Shown piece by piece: positions 6,495 through 15,069 of a stretch of DNA of 64,000 nucleotides. Origin of the DNA: an uncultured Lachnospiraceae bacterium. Its GTDB lineage: Bacteria > Bacillota > Clostridia > Lachnospirales > Lachnospiraceae. The stretch spans positions 1-64,000 of the forward strand of contig CAKRRJ010000002.1 of assembly GCA_934394615.1 (NCBI GenBank), written 5' to 3'. Both the position numbers and the translations under genes were made by a program. Every line of letters starts with the position of its first letter. Within the stretch, counting starts at the first letter, position 1. The notes below the pieces were generated by a model that was given only the letters and a program-made list of their open reading frames with translations, was not told the origin of the DNA and made no database searches.

Positions 6495-7809
6495 GCATCG
6501 TATAAATATAATACGGGATTAACGGGATGAGCGCGGAGATCCATGCTGCCGGATCGGCAAAACAGGTCTGCCCGAAACCGCCTCCCAGATGCAGTACCAG
6601 AAAGACCACAGCGCCTCTTGCCATCAGCTCAAACACACCGCCGAGCATCGGCACCAGGCCATATCCCATGCCCTGTAAAGCATTCCGGTACAAAAAGATG
6701 CTTCCCAAAAACGGATAGCACCAGGATACCGTTTTGAAATACAAATTCGCCGCATCGATCACAATAGTCTGGGAGCTGTCCACAAAAATCAGCGTCAGCT
6801 TTCCAGCCAGGAAATGGATGATCAGGAAAAATACGGCTGCCGCGACCAGGATCATGATCTGGGTATCTTTTACGCCCTGGCGGACACGGTCCATCCGTCC
6901 GGCACCGCGGTTCTGTCCTACATAAGTAGCTACTGTTGCGCCAAAGGCGATGAAGATCGTGTTGACCATATTCTGCAGCTTGCCCGCAGCGGCATAGCCT
7001 GCAATATAATCCGCGCCGAACACGTTGATTGCGCTCTGTACAATGATCGTTCCGATTGCCGTGATGGAAAACTGAAGTCCCATCGGTACGCCAATGGACA
7101 ACAGCCGCCGGATCATCGGCAGATCAAACGCGAAATCATCTTTCTTCAGTTTTAAAATATCAAACTTCCGGATAATGTAGATCAGGCACAGCAGCGCAGA
7201 AATTCCCTGGGCGATGACGGTCGCGTAAGCACAGCCCTCCACGCCCATATGAAACTTTACAATAAACAGAACATCCAGCACTGCGTTGATCACAGCGGAG
7301 ATGATTAGGAAATACAGCGGAGAACGCCCATCGCCCAGCGCGCGCAACACGGCCGCGAACGCATTGTAGGCTGCTGTCACGCAAAGTCCCGCGTAAATGA
7401 TTCCCATGTAAGCCGCGGTCTGGTGAATGATCTCATCCGGCGTATTCATAAGATGCAGGATCGGCACATTGAATGCCACAAGTCCCGCTGTCATAACGAC
7501 CACAAACGCCGCACAAAGATACACCGACATTGCCACATAATGGCGCATCTGTTTATAATCTTTCGCACCAAAGCACTGGGCCACCATGATCGCGAAACCA
7601 CTGGTAATTCCCTGCATCCATCCGGTCACCAGAAAGATGAGCGACGTGGTGCTTCCGATGGCCGCCAGCGCGTGAACGCCAATGTAGCGCCCCGCGATGA
7701 CGGAATCCACCAGATTGTAAAACTGCTGGAAGATATTCCCGAGATAAGTCGGGATCATAAATGCCAGGATCAGACGTACGGGATTGCCCCGTGTCATATC
7801 ATTTGTCAT
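6469..7809 (-). CDS. MATE-family multidrug/cation exporter
   Basis: A 446-residue protein with twelve hydrophobic segments in two similar halves. The first half has NPVRLILAFMIPTYLGNIFQQ, NLVDSVIAGRYIG and the second IGVPMGLQFS, GYAAAGKLQNM and ATYVGQNRGAG. MATE carriers expel drugs or organic cations using a Na+ or H+ gradient; substrate unknown. It lies 25 bases after yfcC and is probably cotranscribed. The last residues HKFSLQEK are written in the 22-bp repeat of element copy B. In the other repeat unit the same frame would continue NSVL before a stop, so the original protein was probably four residues longer. Confidence 0.92.
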   Translation of the reverse strand: MTNDMTRGNPVRLILAFMIPTYLGNIFQQFYNLVDSVIAGRYIGVHALAAIGSTTSLIFLVTGWMQGITSGFAIMVAQCFGAKDYKQMRHYVAMSVYLCAAFVVVMTAGLVAFNVPILHLMNTPDEIIHQTAAYMGIIYAGLCVTAAYNAFAAVLRALGDGRSPLYFLIISAVINAVLDVLFIVKFHMGVEGCAYATVIAQGISALLCLIYIIRKFDILKLKKDDFAFDLPMIRRLLSIGVPMGLQFSITAIGTIIVQSAINVFGADYIAGYAAAGKLQNMVNTIFIAFGATVATYVGQNRGAGRMDRVRQGVKDTQIMILVAAAVFFLIIHFLAGKLTLIFVDSSQTIVIDAANLYFKTVSWCYPFLGSIFLYRNALQGMGYGLVPMLGGVFELMARGAVVFLVLHLGGGFGQTCFADPAAWISALIPLIPYYIYTMHKFSLQEK

Positions 7810-7834
7810 GCTGCTTTACTCCTGTCGATTCCTC

Positions 7835-9346
7835 TTAGGATAATCCAAGCATCATGGCAGTAACCACAGCAAGGGAAGCCAGCACAAACAGGAATGCCTG
7901 GAATTTGATCTGGAACTTTGCCCACTGTCCCCACTCCAGTTTTGCTGCTGCCAGGGCGCCAAGAAGGCATCCGCTGGTCGGAACGATGAAGTTGGTGAAC
8001 GCGTCACCAAGCTGATAAGACAGAACTGCAACCTGACGCTCTACGCCAACCAGATCGGCAAGCGGAGCCATGATCGGCATGGTGAGTGCCGCCTGTCCGG
8101 AACCGGATACAACAAAGAAGTTGAATACGGACTGGAACACATACATAAACCATGCAGAGATGACCGGCGGGAAATTCTTCATGCCGTTGCTAATGGTGTA
8201 CAGAATGGTATTCAGAACCGTTCCATCGGTTGCGCTGGTTCCGCCCAGGATGATGATGATACCCTGTGCCATACCTACGCACATCGCTGCGCCCAGCAGG
8301 TCAGCCGCACCGCGGTCGAACGCGCGCGGAATATCGTTTAACTGCATATCGTTTAAGTGGAAAACAAGGCCGATGATGCCGGATACAAGACCCATTACAA
8401 AGAACTGGGACGCGATCTCCGGAATGTAATAGCCCTGGGTTACAACTCCCCAGATGGTCCATACCATGCAGGCTGCAATGGTTAAGAGCACCAGTTTGTG
8501 GCCCAGTGTGAACGGAAGATCCTCCTTGCCGTTCTTTGCAAAGTCCTCACGATACTCCTGATCGGACTCATAAGCAACTGAGATCTTCGGGTTCTTTTTG
8601 ACCTTTGCAGCGTAACGCATAGTGAATACGCAGGTTAAGCCGGTAAAGATGATCCATAACGGGATACGGAACCATGCTCCGGACATAACCGGGATTCCGG
8701 CAATACCCTGTGCGACTGCCAGGCCGAACGGGTTCTGCCAGGAAGTACCAAAACCAATCTGGGTTGCCACGTAGCTGCACATGATGCCGACTACCGCGTC
8801 ATAGCCCATAGCGATAAACATCGGTACCAGAATCATAACAAACGGGATTGCCTCCTCGCCCATGCCGAATACTGCACCACCCAGGGAAAACAGGACAGTC
8901 AGGATTGGCACCAGAAGGATCTCCTTACCGTTTGTCATGTTGATAACGCGCATGATGCCGCTCTCCACGGCTCCGGTTCTCAGCACGATACCAAAGGATC
9001 CGCCGACAACCAGGATGAAAGCGATAATGCCGACTGCGGTACCATTCTTATTACCGGTCGTCATACCTTCGAATACATAGTTTAAAATACCCTGACCGCC
9101 AAAATCTTCCGTACCAAACAGCGGCGCAACCTTGGTCACACGGTTTCCGTTCTCATCCAGGATATACTCAAAACTGTCCGGATCCAGAACGGTTCTCGTC
9201 TTCTCTTCGCCATTCATGGTGTAGGTGATCTCTTTTGTCTCATATTTACCCAGCGGGATAAACATGGTCAGGATTGCTGCAAACAGAATTACACCAAAAA
9301 TGATGATATATGTATGCGGCATCTGAAACTTCTTTTTCTTTTCCAT
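7835..9346 (-). CDS. YfcC/DcuC-type membrane carrier
   Basis: A 503-residue membrane protein with about twelve segments. An N-terminal helix is followed by an outside loop (residues about 35-75), then GTAVGIIAFILVVGGSFGIV, VFGMGEEAIPFVMILVPM, QIGFGTSWQNPFGLAVAQGI and a C-terminal VVSGSGQAALTMPIMAPLADL with TSGCLLGALAAAKL. This matches the YfcC family (C4-dicarboxylate or basic amino acid carriers); the substrate is not decided. It heads a two-gene unit with the MATE gene and has its own promoter with an operator-like repeat. Confidence 0.85.
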   Translation of the reverse strand: MEKKKKFQMPHTYIIIFGVILFAAILTMFIPLGKYETKEITYTMNGEEKTRTVLDPDSFEYILDENGNRVTKVAPLFGTEDFGGQGILNYVFEGMTTGNKNGTAVGIIAFILVVGGSFGIVLRTGAVESGIMRVINMTNGKEILLVPILTVLFSLGGAVFGMGEEAIPFVMILVPMFIAMGYDAVVGIMCSYVATQIGFGTSWQNPFGLAVAQGIAGIPVMSGAWFRIPLWIIFTGLTCVFTMRYAAKVKKNPKISVAYESDQEYREDFAKNGKEDLPFTLGHKLVLLTIAACMVWTIWGVVTQGYYIPEIASQFFVMGLVSGIIGLVFHLNDMQLNDIPRAFDRGAADLLGAAMCVGMAQGIIIILGGTSATDGTVLNTILYTISNGMKNFPPVISAWFMYVFQSVFNFFVVSGSGQAALTMPIMAPLADLVGVERQVAVLSYQLGDAFTNFIVPTSGCLLGALAAAKLEWGQWAKFQIKFQAFLFVLASLAVVTAMMLGLS

Positions 9347-9399
9347 TTGTAGTTCCTCTTCATTCTCAATGATAATATATTAACGTGTCGCAACGTAAA

Positions 9400-9428
9400 A
9401 TTATACCATACAACACAGATGTTGTAAA
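9400..9428 (-). promoter_or_regulatory. yfcC-type gene promoter with inverted repeat between boxes
   Basis: On the minus strand TTTACA (9428-9423), 17 bases, TATAAT (9405-9400). The spacer holds ACAACA-4-TGTTGT (9410-9425), a perfect 6-bp inverted repeat that overlaps the -35, a good place for a repressor. Confidence 0.7.
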
Positions 9429-9447
9429 CGAAACAACTGGATATTTC

Positions 9448-9494
9448 AAAAAAGAATGGCTCCGCTCCGGCATATTTGCCGGCCGCGAAGCCAT
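9448..9494 (-). terminator. Terminator after the GGDEF/HD-GYP gene
   Basis: On the minus strand ATGGCTTCGC..CCGGC pairs with GCCGG.GCGGAGCCAT around an AAATAT loop, followed by CTTTTTTG. It begins four bases after the stop codon at 9498. Confidence 0.85.
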
Positions 9495-9497
9495 TTT

Positions 9498-11480
9498 CTA
9501 TCGTTGTTCATCCTCCGGCTGCGTATCATACGCCCGGATCTCGTCCTGAATCTCTTCCAGGCATTCTAAAAGCAGCGGGTTAAACGCGCCGCATTCGCCA
9601 TTCATAATCATATTCATGGCCTGCTCATGCGGAAACGCTTTCTTGTATACACGCGGACTTACCAGCGCGTCATAAACATCTACAATGGATACCACCTGGG
9701 CAGCAATCGGGATTTCCTCTCCCTTTAAGCCATCCGGATACCCTTTGCCGTCGTAGCGCTCGTGATGCCACCTGCAGATCTGGTACGCCATCTGGACAAT
9801 CGGTTCATCCTGATAAGCAGTCAGATGTTTCAGCATAGACGCGCCGATGACGGTATGTGTCTTCATAATCTCAAATTCTTCTTTCGTCAGACGCCCCGGC
9901 TTGTTCAGAATCTTCTCATCAATGCCAATCTTGCCAATGTCGTGCAGGGCGGATGCCGTGGCAATGAGTTCGCGGTCCGACCGTGACAGATGATACCGGT
10001 TTGCCTTCTGCACCAGCCGCTCCAGAAACAGATCCGTGAGGCGATTGATATGGGATACATGAAGACCACTCTCGCCATTACGGAATTCCATGATCTGGCT
10101 TAAAATGCTCACCATAACCCGGTTATTCTTTTCCTTCTCATAGATCTGATTTGTTACCATTTTAATGAGTCTGCGCTGCTTCGCGTAGAGCTTGATGGTA
10201 TTGAACACACGCTGGAACACCACCTTGGCGTCAAACGGACGGCTGATATAGTCCGATACGCCAAGCTCGTATGCCTTTCGGATATATGGCTCCGAGTTCT
10301 CACTCGAGATCATGATGACCGGAACCTCCTCGATACAGTGATTCCGGGTCATGTACTCCAGAACTTCAAACCCGTTCATGACCGGCATCACAATATCAAG
10401 CAGGATCAGCGCAATGCCGGTTCCATACTGCTCCAGCATGGAAATACACTGCTCACCATTCTGCGCCTCCAGGATACGGAAATCGGAATGAAGCATTTCG
10501 GAAAGGATTTCCCGGTTCAGTTCTGAATCATCTACAATGAGGATCTGCTGTTTGATGTTCTTCTGCTCCGCGGAGTCCTGGCTCTGTTTCTGCTGTTCTT
10601 TTTCATTTCCGGCGATGACAACCGTATCCTTTCGGTTTTTTGCCTGATACATGAGCTTATCTGCCCGCATGGCAGCGTTCTCAACAGACTCAGACTCCGC
10701 AGTCATAACGCCTCCGATGCTGACGGAAAGGTGAAGATTCGTGTAGCCGGTGACATCGGCCTCATTGATCCTATTCCTTGCCAGCTGAAGCTTTTCTTCA
10801 AACTCATCTCGCTCAATGTTCGGCATTAAGAGAAGGAACTCATCGCCGCCATAGCGGATCAGTGAATCCTCGTCCCGGACACAGCCGCGGATCATAAGGA
10901 CCAGCGTTTTTAACACCGCGTCTCCCGCATCGTGCCCGCAGGTGTCATTGTAAAGCTTAAAATCGTCCAGATCGATCATGGCAACGCCGGCTTTCACAAC
11001 AGATGCTTTCACCTTATCCTCATAGTAACGGCGGTTATATGCACCAGTCAGCGCGTCGATGTAAAGTTCATCGTGATAGCTGTTCAGCTTTCCAAGCAGT
11101 TTTTCCCTGCCTTCCGGGTCAATGAGACAGCCGCTGTCCATACGCTTCACGAGTTCCATGACATACGGCACTCCGTCCACTTCCACATAGCGTGCCGTTA
11201 CCTCGTACAATTCTGTTTCTTTGTATTCCAGTTTTGTCCTCTGAATCTTGTCCCGGTACACACTTCTGGAAATACAGTTTTCACAGGGCTGGCTTTTCTT
11301 CCAGTAATCATAACAATGGCAGTTCTGCAGCACTTTCTTTTGGCAATTTTCAGTTGTATTCTTTTTTCCGGCCAGACGAAGATCTGCTGCATCCAGAAGT
11401 CGTACATCCGTAAATACCTTCCGGTAAAGCTCCATCTGAGCATCCACCTGCTGTCTCGTCAGTTTCTCGTATGAATTCAT
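9498..11480 (-). CDS. c-di-GMP protein: Cys-rich sensor, GGDEF, REC, HD-GYP
   Basis: 660 residues, soluble. Residues 1-130 form a sensor-like region with a cysteine cluster (C46, C54, C56, C66, C69). A GGDEF diguanylate cyclase domain follows (about 135-290) with intact RYGGDEF (211-215) and an inhibitory I-site RDED (202-205). A receiver domain (about 312-430) has the phosphorylation aspartate D362 in LLDIVMP. An HD-GYP phosphodiesterase domain (about 450-650) has HD 513-514, HH 572-573 and GYP 580-582. It could both make and degrade c-di-GMP. The upstream Hpt gene ends seven bases before its start and probably supplies phosphate to the receiver. Confidence 0.9.
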   Translation of the reverse strand: MNSYEKLTRQQVDAQMELYRKVFTDVRLLDAADLRLAGKKNTTENCQKKVLQNCHCYDYWKKSQPCENCISRSVYRDKIQRTKLEYKETELYEVTARYVEVDGVPYVMELVKRMDSGCLIDPEGREKLLGKLNSYHDELYIDALTGAYNRRYYEDKVKASVVKAGVAMIDLDDFKLYNDTCGHDAGDAVLKTLVLMIRGCVRDEDSLIRYGGDEFLLLMPNIERDEFEEKLQLARNRINEADVTGYTNLHLSVSIGGVMTAESESVENAAMRADKLMYQAKNRKDTVVIAGNEKEQQKQSQDSAEQKNIKQQILIVDDSELNREILSEMLHSDFRILEAQNGEQCISMLEQYGTGIALILLDIVMPVMNGFEVLEYMTRNHCIEEVPVIMISSENSEPYIRKAYELGVSDYISRPFDAKVVFQRVFNTIKLYAKQRRLIKMVTNQIYEKEKNNRVMVSILSQIMEFRNGESGLHVSHINRLTDLFLERLVQKANRYHLSRSDRELIATASALHDIGKIGIDEKILNKPGRLTKEEFEIMKTHTVIGASMLKHLTAYQDEPIVQMAYQICRWHHERYDGKGYPDGLKGEEIPIAAQVVSIVDVYDALVSPRVYKKAFPHEQAMNMIMNGECGAFNPLLLECLEEIQDEIRAYDTQPEDEQR

Positions 11481-11487
11481 CTAAGGA

Positions 11488-11844
11488 TTAAGCCTCCGCT
11501 TCCAACTCCCGAATTGCCTCTGTCAACTGCTCATAGCGTACTGTCAGCTCCGGGAACAGACGGTCACCTTCGTTGATATCTCTTCCTCTGAGGTCTTCTG
11601 TCAATGCCGCGCTGGTCTCATAAAGACGGTCAAAACCAAGGTTCAGACACACACCCTTTAACGTATGCGCTGCGCGGAATGCGCGCTCTGCGTCGCGTAC
11701 TTCCAGTGCTTCCTTCAATTCATTGTAACTTGGGTCTTTTAAAAATTTCAAGGCAAAGCGCTTTACCAGCGCTTCGCTGCCAAATCTGCTCAGTACACTG
11801 TCATAATTGGATCCAATTTTTTCATAGCACTCTTTTGTTGTCAT
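11488..11844 (-). CDS. Histidine phosphotransfer (Hpt) domain protein
   Basis: A 118-residue helical protein consisting of one Hpt domain. RAAHTLKGVCLNLGF carries the phospho-accepting H60 (HTLKG signature). Hpt proteins relay phosphate between a hybrid kinase and a response regulator. No kinase is present nearby; the receiver in the next gene is the natural partner. The pair forms a two-gene operon. Confidence 0.9.
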   Translation of the reverse strand: MTTKECYEKIGSNYDSVLSRFGSEALVKRFALKFLKDPSYNELKEALEVRDAERAFRAAHTLKGVCLNLGFDRLYETSAALTEDLRGRDINEGDRLFPELTVRYEQLTEAIRELEAEA

Positions 11845-11963
11845 TTTCCTCTCCCTGTTTCCCTTTTCTTAATCTTTTTTACCTGTTATGGTATTTGGTT
11901 TCAGTTTAGCACAGTTCTTTTGTATTTTCCACTAAAACAAACGTTCTAAGCGAAGAATAAACG

Positions 11964-12112
11964 AAGAAAAGGTTACTGTACATGGGTAGGCATTTTCTGA
12001 ACTGAAAATGCCGTATGATATCGTGGTGGCAGCAGATTTTGCCGATTTGGAATGCGAAGCATCGGCAAAATCCGTTGCTGTTTGCGCAACGCGTGAACAG
12101 CAACAAGAAAAG
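11964..12112 (-). mobile_element. MITE-like structured repeat, copy C
   Basis: The element is 11972-12104 (133 bp), the same length as copy A, in minus orientation. The flanks are identical AAGAAAAG octamers (11964-11971 and 12105-12112) that touch the terminal inverted repeats on both sides, a clean 8-bp target duplication. All three hairpins of copy A are kept. It sits in the tail of the ppdK terminator, and the duplicated octamer is the T-rich tail (CTTTTCTT on the minus strand). The rest of the 330-base gap 11845-12173 holds only this and the terminator. Confidence 0.88.
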
Positions 12113-12146
12113 ACAGCGCACCAAGAACCGTGCGCTGTCTTTTTTG
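12105..12146 (-). terminator. ppdK terminator (works on both strands)
   Basis: AGACAGCGCAC (12111-12121) and GTGCGCTGTCT (12130-12140) form a perfect 11-bp stem with an 8-base loop. On the minus strand a CTTTTCTT tail follows; on the plus strand TTTTTG. The minus tail is the target site of repeat copy C. Confidence 0.88.
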
Positions 12147-12173
12147 TTGCTTTATGATTTCGTGATTCTATTT

Positions 12174-14801
12174 TTATTTCTGTGCGATTGCTGCCTGTGC
12201 TGCTGCCAGTCTTGCGATCGGAACACGGTACGGTGAGCAGGATACATAATCCAGACCAATCTTGTTGCAGAACTCTACGGAAGACGGATCTCCGCCGTGC
12301 TCGCCGCAGATACCGATATGCAGATCCGGGTTAGATGCCTTACCGAGTTTGATTGCCATCTCCATCAGCTTGCCGACACCGGTCTGATCCAGTTTTGCGA
12401 ACGGATCGTTCTCGTAGATCTTAGCGTCGTAGTAAGCGCCTAAGAACTTGCCTGCGTCATCACGGGAGAAGCCGAAAGTCATCTGGGTCAGGTCGTTGGT
12501 ACCGAAGCAGAAGAAGTCAGCCTCTTTTGCGATCTCGTCTGCAGTCAGGGCTGCTCTCGGGATCTCGATCATGGTACCTACATGGTACTTCAGATCAGAA
12601 CCAGCTGCTGCGATCTCTGCGTCTGCAGTCTCAACAACGGTCTTCTTGCAGTATTTTAACTCTTTGATATCGCCAATGAGCGGGATCATGATCTCCGGAA
12701 CGATAGTCCAGTCCGGATGAGCTTTCTTCACATTGATTGCTGCGCGGATAACAGCCTTGGTCTGCATGACAGCGATCTCCGGATAGGTAACAGCCAGACG
12801 GCATCCACGATGGCCCATCATCGGGTTGAACTCATGCAGGGACTCGCAGATTGCTTTGATCTCTGCAACGGTCTTGCCTTTTGCCTTAGCCAGTTTCTCG
12901 ATGTCCTCTTCCTCAGTCGGAACGAACTCATGTAACGGCGGATCCAGGAAACGGATGGTTACAGGGTTGCCCTCCATAGCCTCGTAGAGCTGTTCGAAAT
13001 CGCCCTGCTGTAACGGCAGGATCTTCTCCAGAGCCTCTTCTCTCTCTTCTACAGTATCAGAGCAGATCATCTCACGGAAAGCGTCGATACGGTCGCCCTC
13101 GAAGAACATATGCTCGGTACGGCAAAGGCCAATGCCCTCTGCGCCAAGCTCACGAGCCTTCTGTGCGTCGTGCGGGGTATCTGCGTTGGTGCGTACGCCC
13201 ATGGTTCTGTACTCATCAGCCCATGCCATGATACGTCCGAACTCACCAGCAATGGTTGCCTCTACGGTCGGGATTGCTCCGTCATATACACAGCCGGTAG
13301 AACCGTCAAAGGAGATTACATCGCCCTCGTGGTACTCTTTGCCAGCCAGAGTGAATTTCTTGTTTGCTTCATCCATAACGATGTCGCCGCAGCCTGCTAC
13401 ACAGCAAGCGCCCATGCCGCGCGCAACAACTGCTGCGTGGGAAGTCATACCACCACGAACGGTCAGGATTCCCTGAGAAGCCTTCATACCGGTAATATCC
13501 TCCGGAGAAGTCTCCAGACGTACCAGAACAACTTTCTCGCCTCTTGCTGCCCACTCTACAGCGTCATCTGCGGTGAAGACGATCTTACCACAAGCTGCGC
13601 CAGGTGCTGCGCCCAGAGCTTTTGCGATCGGAGCAGCTGCCTTTAATGCCTTCTGGTCGAAGGTCGGATGCAGTAAGGAATCCAGGTTACGCGGATCGAT
13701 CATGGCAACTGCCTCTTCCGGAGTTCTCATGCCCTCGTCTACCAGGTCACATGCGATCTTTAATGCTGCCTGAGCAGTCCTCTTACCATTACGGGTCTGC
13801 AGCATGTACAGTTTGCCGTGCTCTACGGTGAACTCCATATCCTGCATATCTCTGTAGTGATCTTCCAGGGTCTTGCATACATTCTGGAAATCAGCGAATG
13901 CCTGCGGGAATTTCTCTGCCATCTCCTGGATGTGCATCGGAGTGCGGACACCTGCTACAACGTCCTCGCCCTGTGCGTTGGTTAAGAACTCACCAAACAG
14001 GCCTTTAGCGCCGGTTGCCGGGTCACGGGTAAATGCAACACCGGTACCACAGTCATCGCCCATGTTGCCGAATGCCATAGACTGTACGTTTACAGCAGTA
14101 CCCCAGGAGTACGGGATATCGTTGTCACGGCGGTAAACGTTAGCACGCGGGTTGTCCCAGGAACGGAATACGGCTTTGATTGCGCCCATTAACTGTTCCT
14201 TCGGATCGTCCGGGAAATCTACGCCGATCTTGTTCTTGTACTCAGCCTTGAACTGGTTAGCCAGCTCTTTTAAATCGTCTGCGTCTAACTCAACATCGAG
14301 CTTAACGCCTTTCTTCTCTTTCATCTCATCGATGAGAGCCTCAAAATATTTCTTACCGACTTCCATAACAACGTCGGAATACATCTGAATGAATCTTCTG
14401 TAGCAGTCCCAAGCCCAGCGCGGGTTGTTGGACTTCTCAGCGATTACGTTAACTACATCTTCGTTTAAGCCCAGGTTTAAGATGGTATCCATCATACCAG
14501 GCATGGAAGCACGTGCGCCGGAGCGTACGGAAACCAGAAGCGGATTTTCAAGATCGCCAAACTTTTTGCCGGTAATCTCTTCCATCTTTGCAATATACTC
14601 GTTGATCTGACCCTGGATCTCATCGTTGATCTCGCGTCCATCTTCGTAGTACTGTGTGCAGGCCTCCGTTGTGATTGTAAAGCCCTGCGGTACCGGAAGA
14701 CCGATATTCGTCATCTCAGCCAGGTTTGCGCCTTTACCACCGAGAAGATTTCTCATGGTAGCGTCACCCTCTGTAAATAAGTACACCCACTTTTTAGCCA
14801 T
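12174..14801 (-). CDS. ppdK: Pyruvate, phosphate dikinase
   Basis: 875 residues from the ATG at 14801 (MAKKWVYLF), chosen because GAGGAGGAA lies before it; the frame runs 24 codons further without a ribosome site. Domain order is that of PPDK: N-terminal ATP-grasp (GGKGANLAEM, SVRSGARASMPGMMDT), a central phosphohistidine domain (GGMTSHAAVVARGMG) and a C-terminal pyruvate barrel (EIMIPLIGD, GICGEHGGDPSS with the catalytic cysteine). It interconverts pyruvate, ATP and Pi with PEP, AMP and PPi, and in anaerobes often serves PPi-linked glycolysis. It has its own promoter and terminator. Length is normal. Confidence 0.96.
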   Translation of the reverse strand: MAKKWVYLFTEGDATMRNLLGGKGANLAEMTNIGLPVPQGFTITTEACTQYYEDGREINDEIQGQINEYIAKMEEITGKKFGDLENPLLVSVRSGARASMPGMMDTILNLGLNEDVVNVIAEKSNNPRWAWDCYRRFIQMYSDVVMEVGKKYFEALIDEMKEKKGVKLDVELDADDLKELANQFKAEYKNKIGVDFPDDPKEQLMGAIKAVFRSWDNPRANVYRRDNDIPYSWGTAVNVQSMAFGNMGDDCGTGVAFTRDPATGAKGLFGEFLTNAQGEDVVAGVRTPMHIQEMAEKFPQAFADFQNVCKTLEDHYRDMQDMEFTVEHGKLYMLQTRNGKRTAQAALKIACDLVDEGMRTPEEAVAMIDPRNLDSLLHPTFDQKALKAAAPIAKALGAAPGAACGKIVFTADDAVEWAARGEKVVLVRLETSPEDITGMKASQGILTVRGGMTSHAAVVARGMGACCVAGCGDIVMDEANKKFTLAGKEYHEGDVISFDGSTGCVYDGAIPTVEATIAGEFGRIMAWADEYRTMGVRTNADTPHDAQKARELGAEGIGLCRTEHMFFEGDRIDAFREMICSDTVEEREEALEKILPLQQGDFEQLYEAMEGNPVTIRFLDPPLHEFVPTEEEDIEKLAKAKGKTVAEIKAICESLHEFNPMMGHRGCRLAVTYPEIAVMQTKAVIRAAINVKKAHPDWTIVPEIMIPLIGDIKELKYCKKTVVETADAEIAAAGSDLKYHVGTMIEIPRAALTADEIAKEADFFCFGTNDLTQMTFGFSRDDAGKFLGAYYDAKIYENDPFAKLDQTGVGKLMEMAIKLGKASNPDLHIGICGEHGGDPSSVEFCNKIGLDYVSCSPYRVPIARLAAAQAAIAQK

Positions 14802-14900
14802 TGGTTTATTCCTCCTCAACATATGTAGACTCTCATCTACGCTTTTGCTCCGTCCGATATCGTTTTTGCACAAAAATGATTCATTCGACGGTCTGGTATA

Positions 14901-14928
14901 AGTATACCATATTTTTTTCAGGAGTAAA
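14901..14928 (-). promoter_or_regulatory. ppdK promoter
   Basis: On the minus strand TTTACT (14928-14923), 16 bases, TATACT (14906-14901). A 100-base leader follows before the ppdK start. Confidence 0.7.
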
Positions 14929-15002
14929 GGTTTTTGTGTGTACTTTTTGTATATTTTTTAGCAAAAACTCGTAAAATTTTGTCGTTTTTCCGTTATTTTC
15001 AC

Positions 15003-15030
15003 ATATACGAAATAAGTTCGTATATACGAA
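15003..15030. promoter_or_regulatory. Triple half-site repeat upstream of ppdK promoter
   Basis: ATATACGAA (15003-15011) and TTCGTATAT (15017-15025) form a perfect 9-bp inverted repeat with a 5-base spacer, and TATACGAA recurs at 15023-15030. It lies about 75-100 bases upstream of the ppdK -35, a possible activator site. The rest of 14802-15069 is AT-rich leader and spacer. Confidence 0.45.
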
Positions 15031-15069
15031 TGGTCAATTTGCCATTTTGACGAATCCCACATCAGGCTC

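Noticed and set aside
11906-12124. A cysteine-rich 72-residue frame over repeat copy C, with a near twin over copy A (both contain NSNGFCRCFAFQIGK)
   Set aside because: The frame is a by-product of the shared element sequence. In copy B it is broken, no ribosome site precedes it, and its ends depend on flanking DNA.
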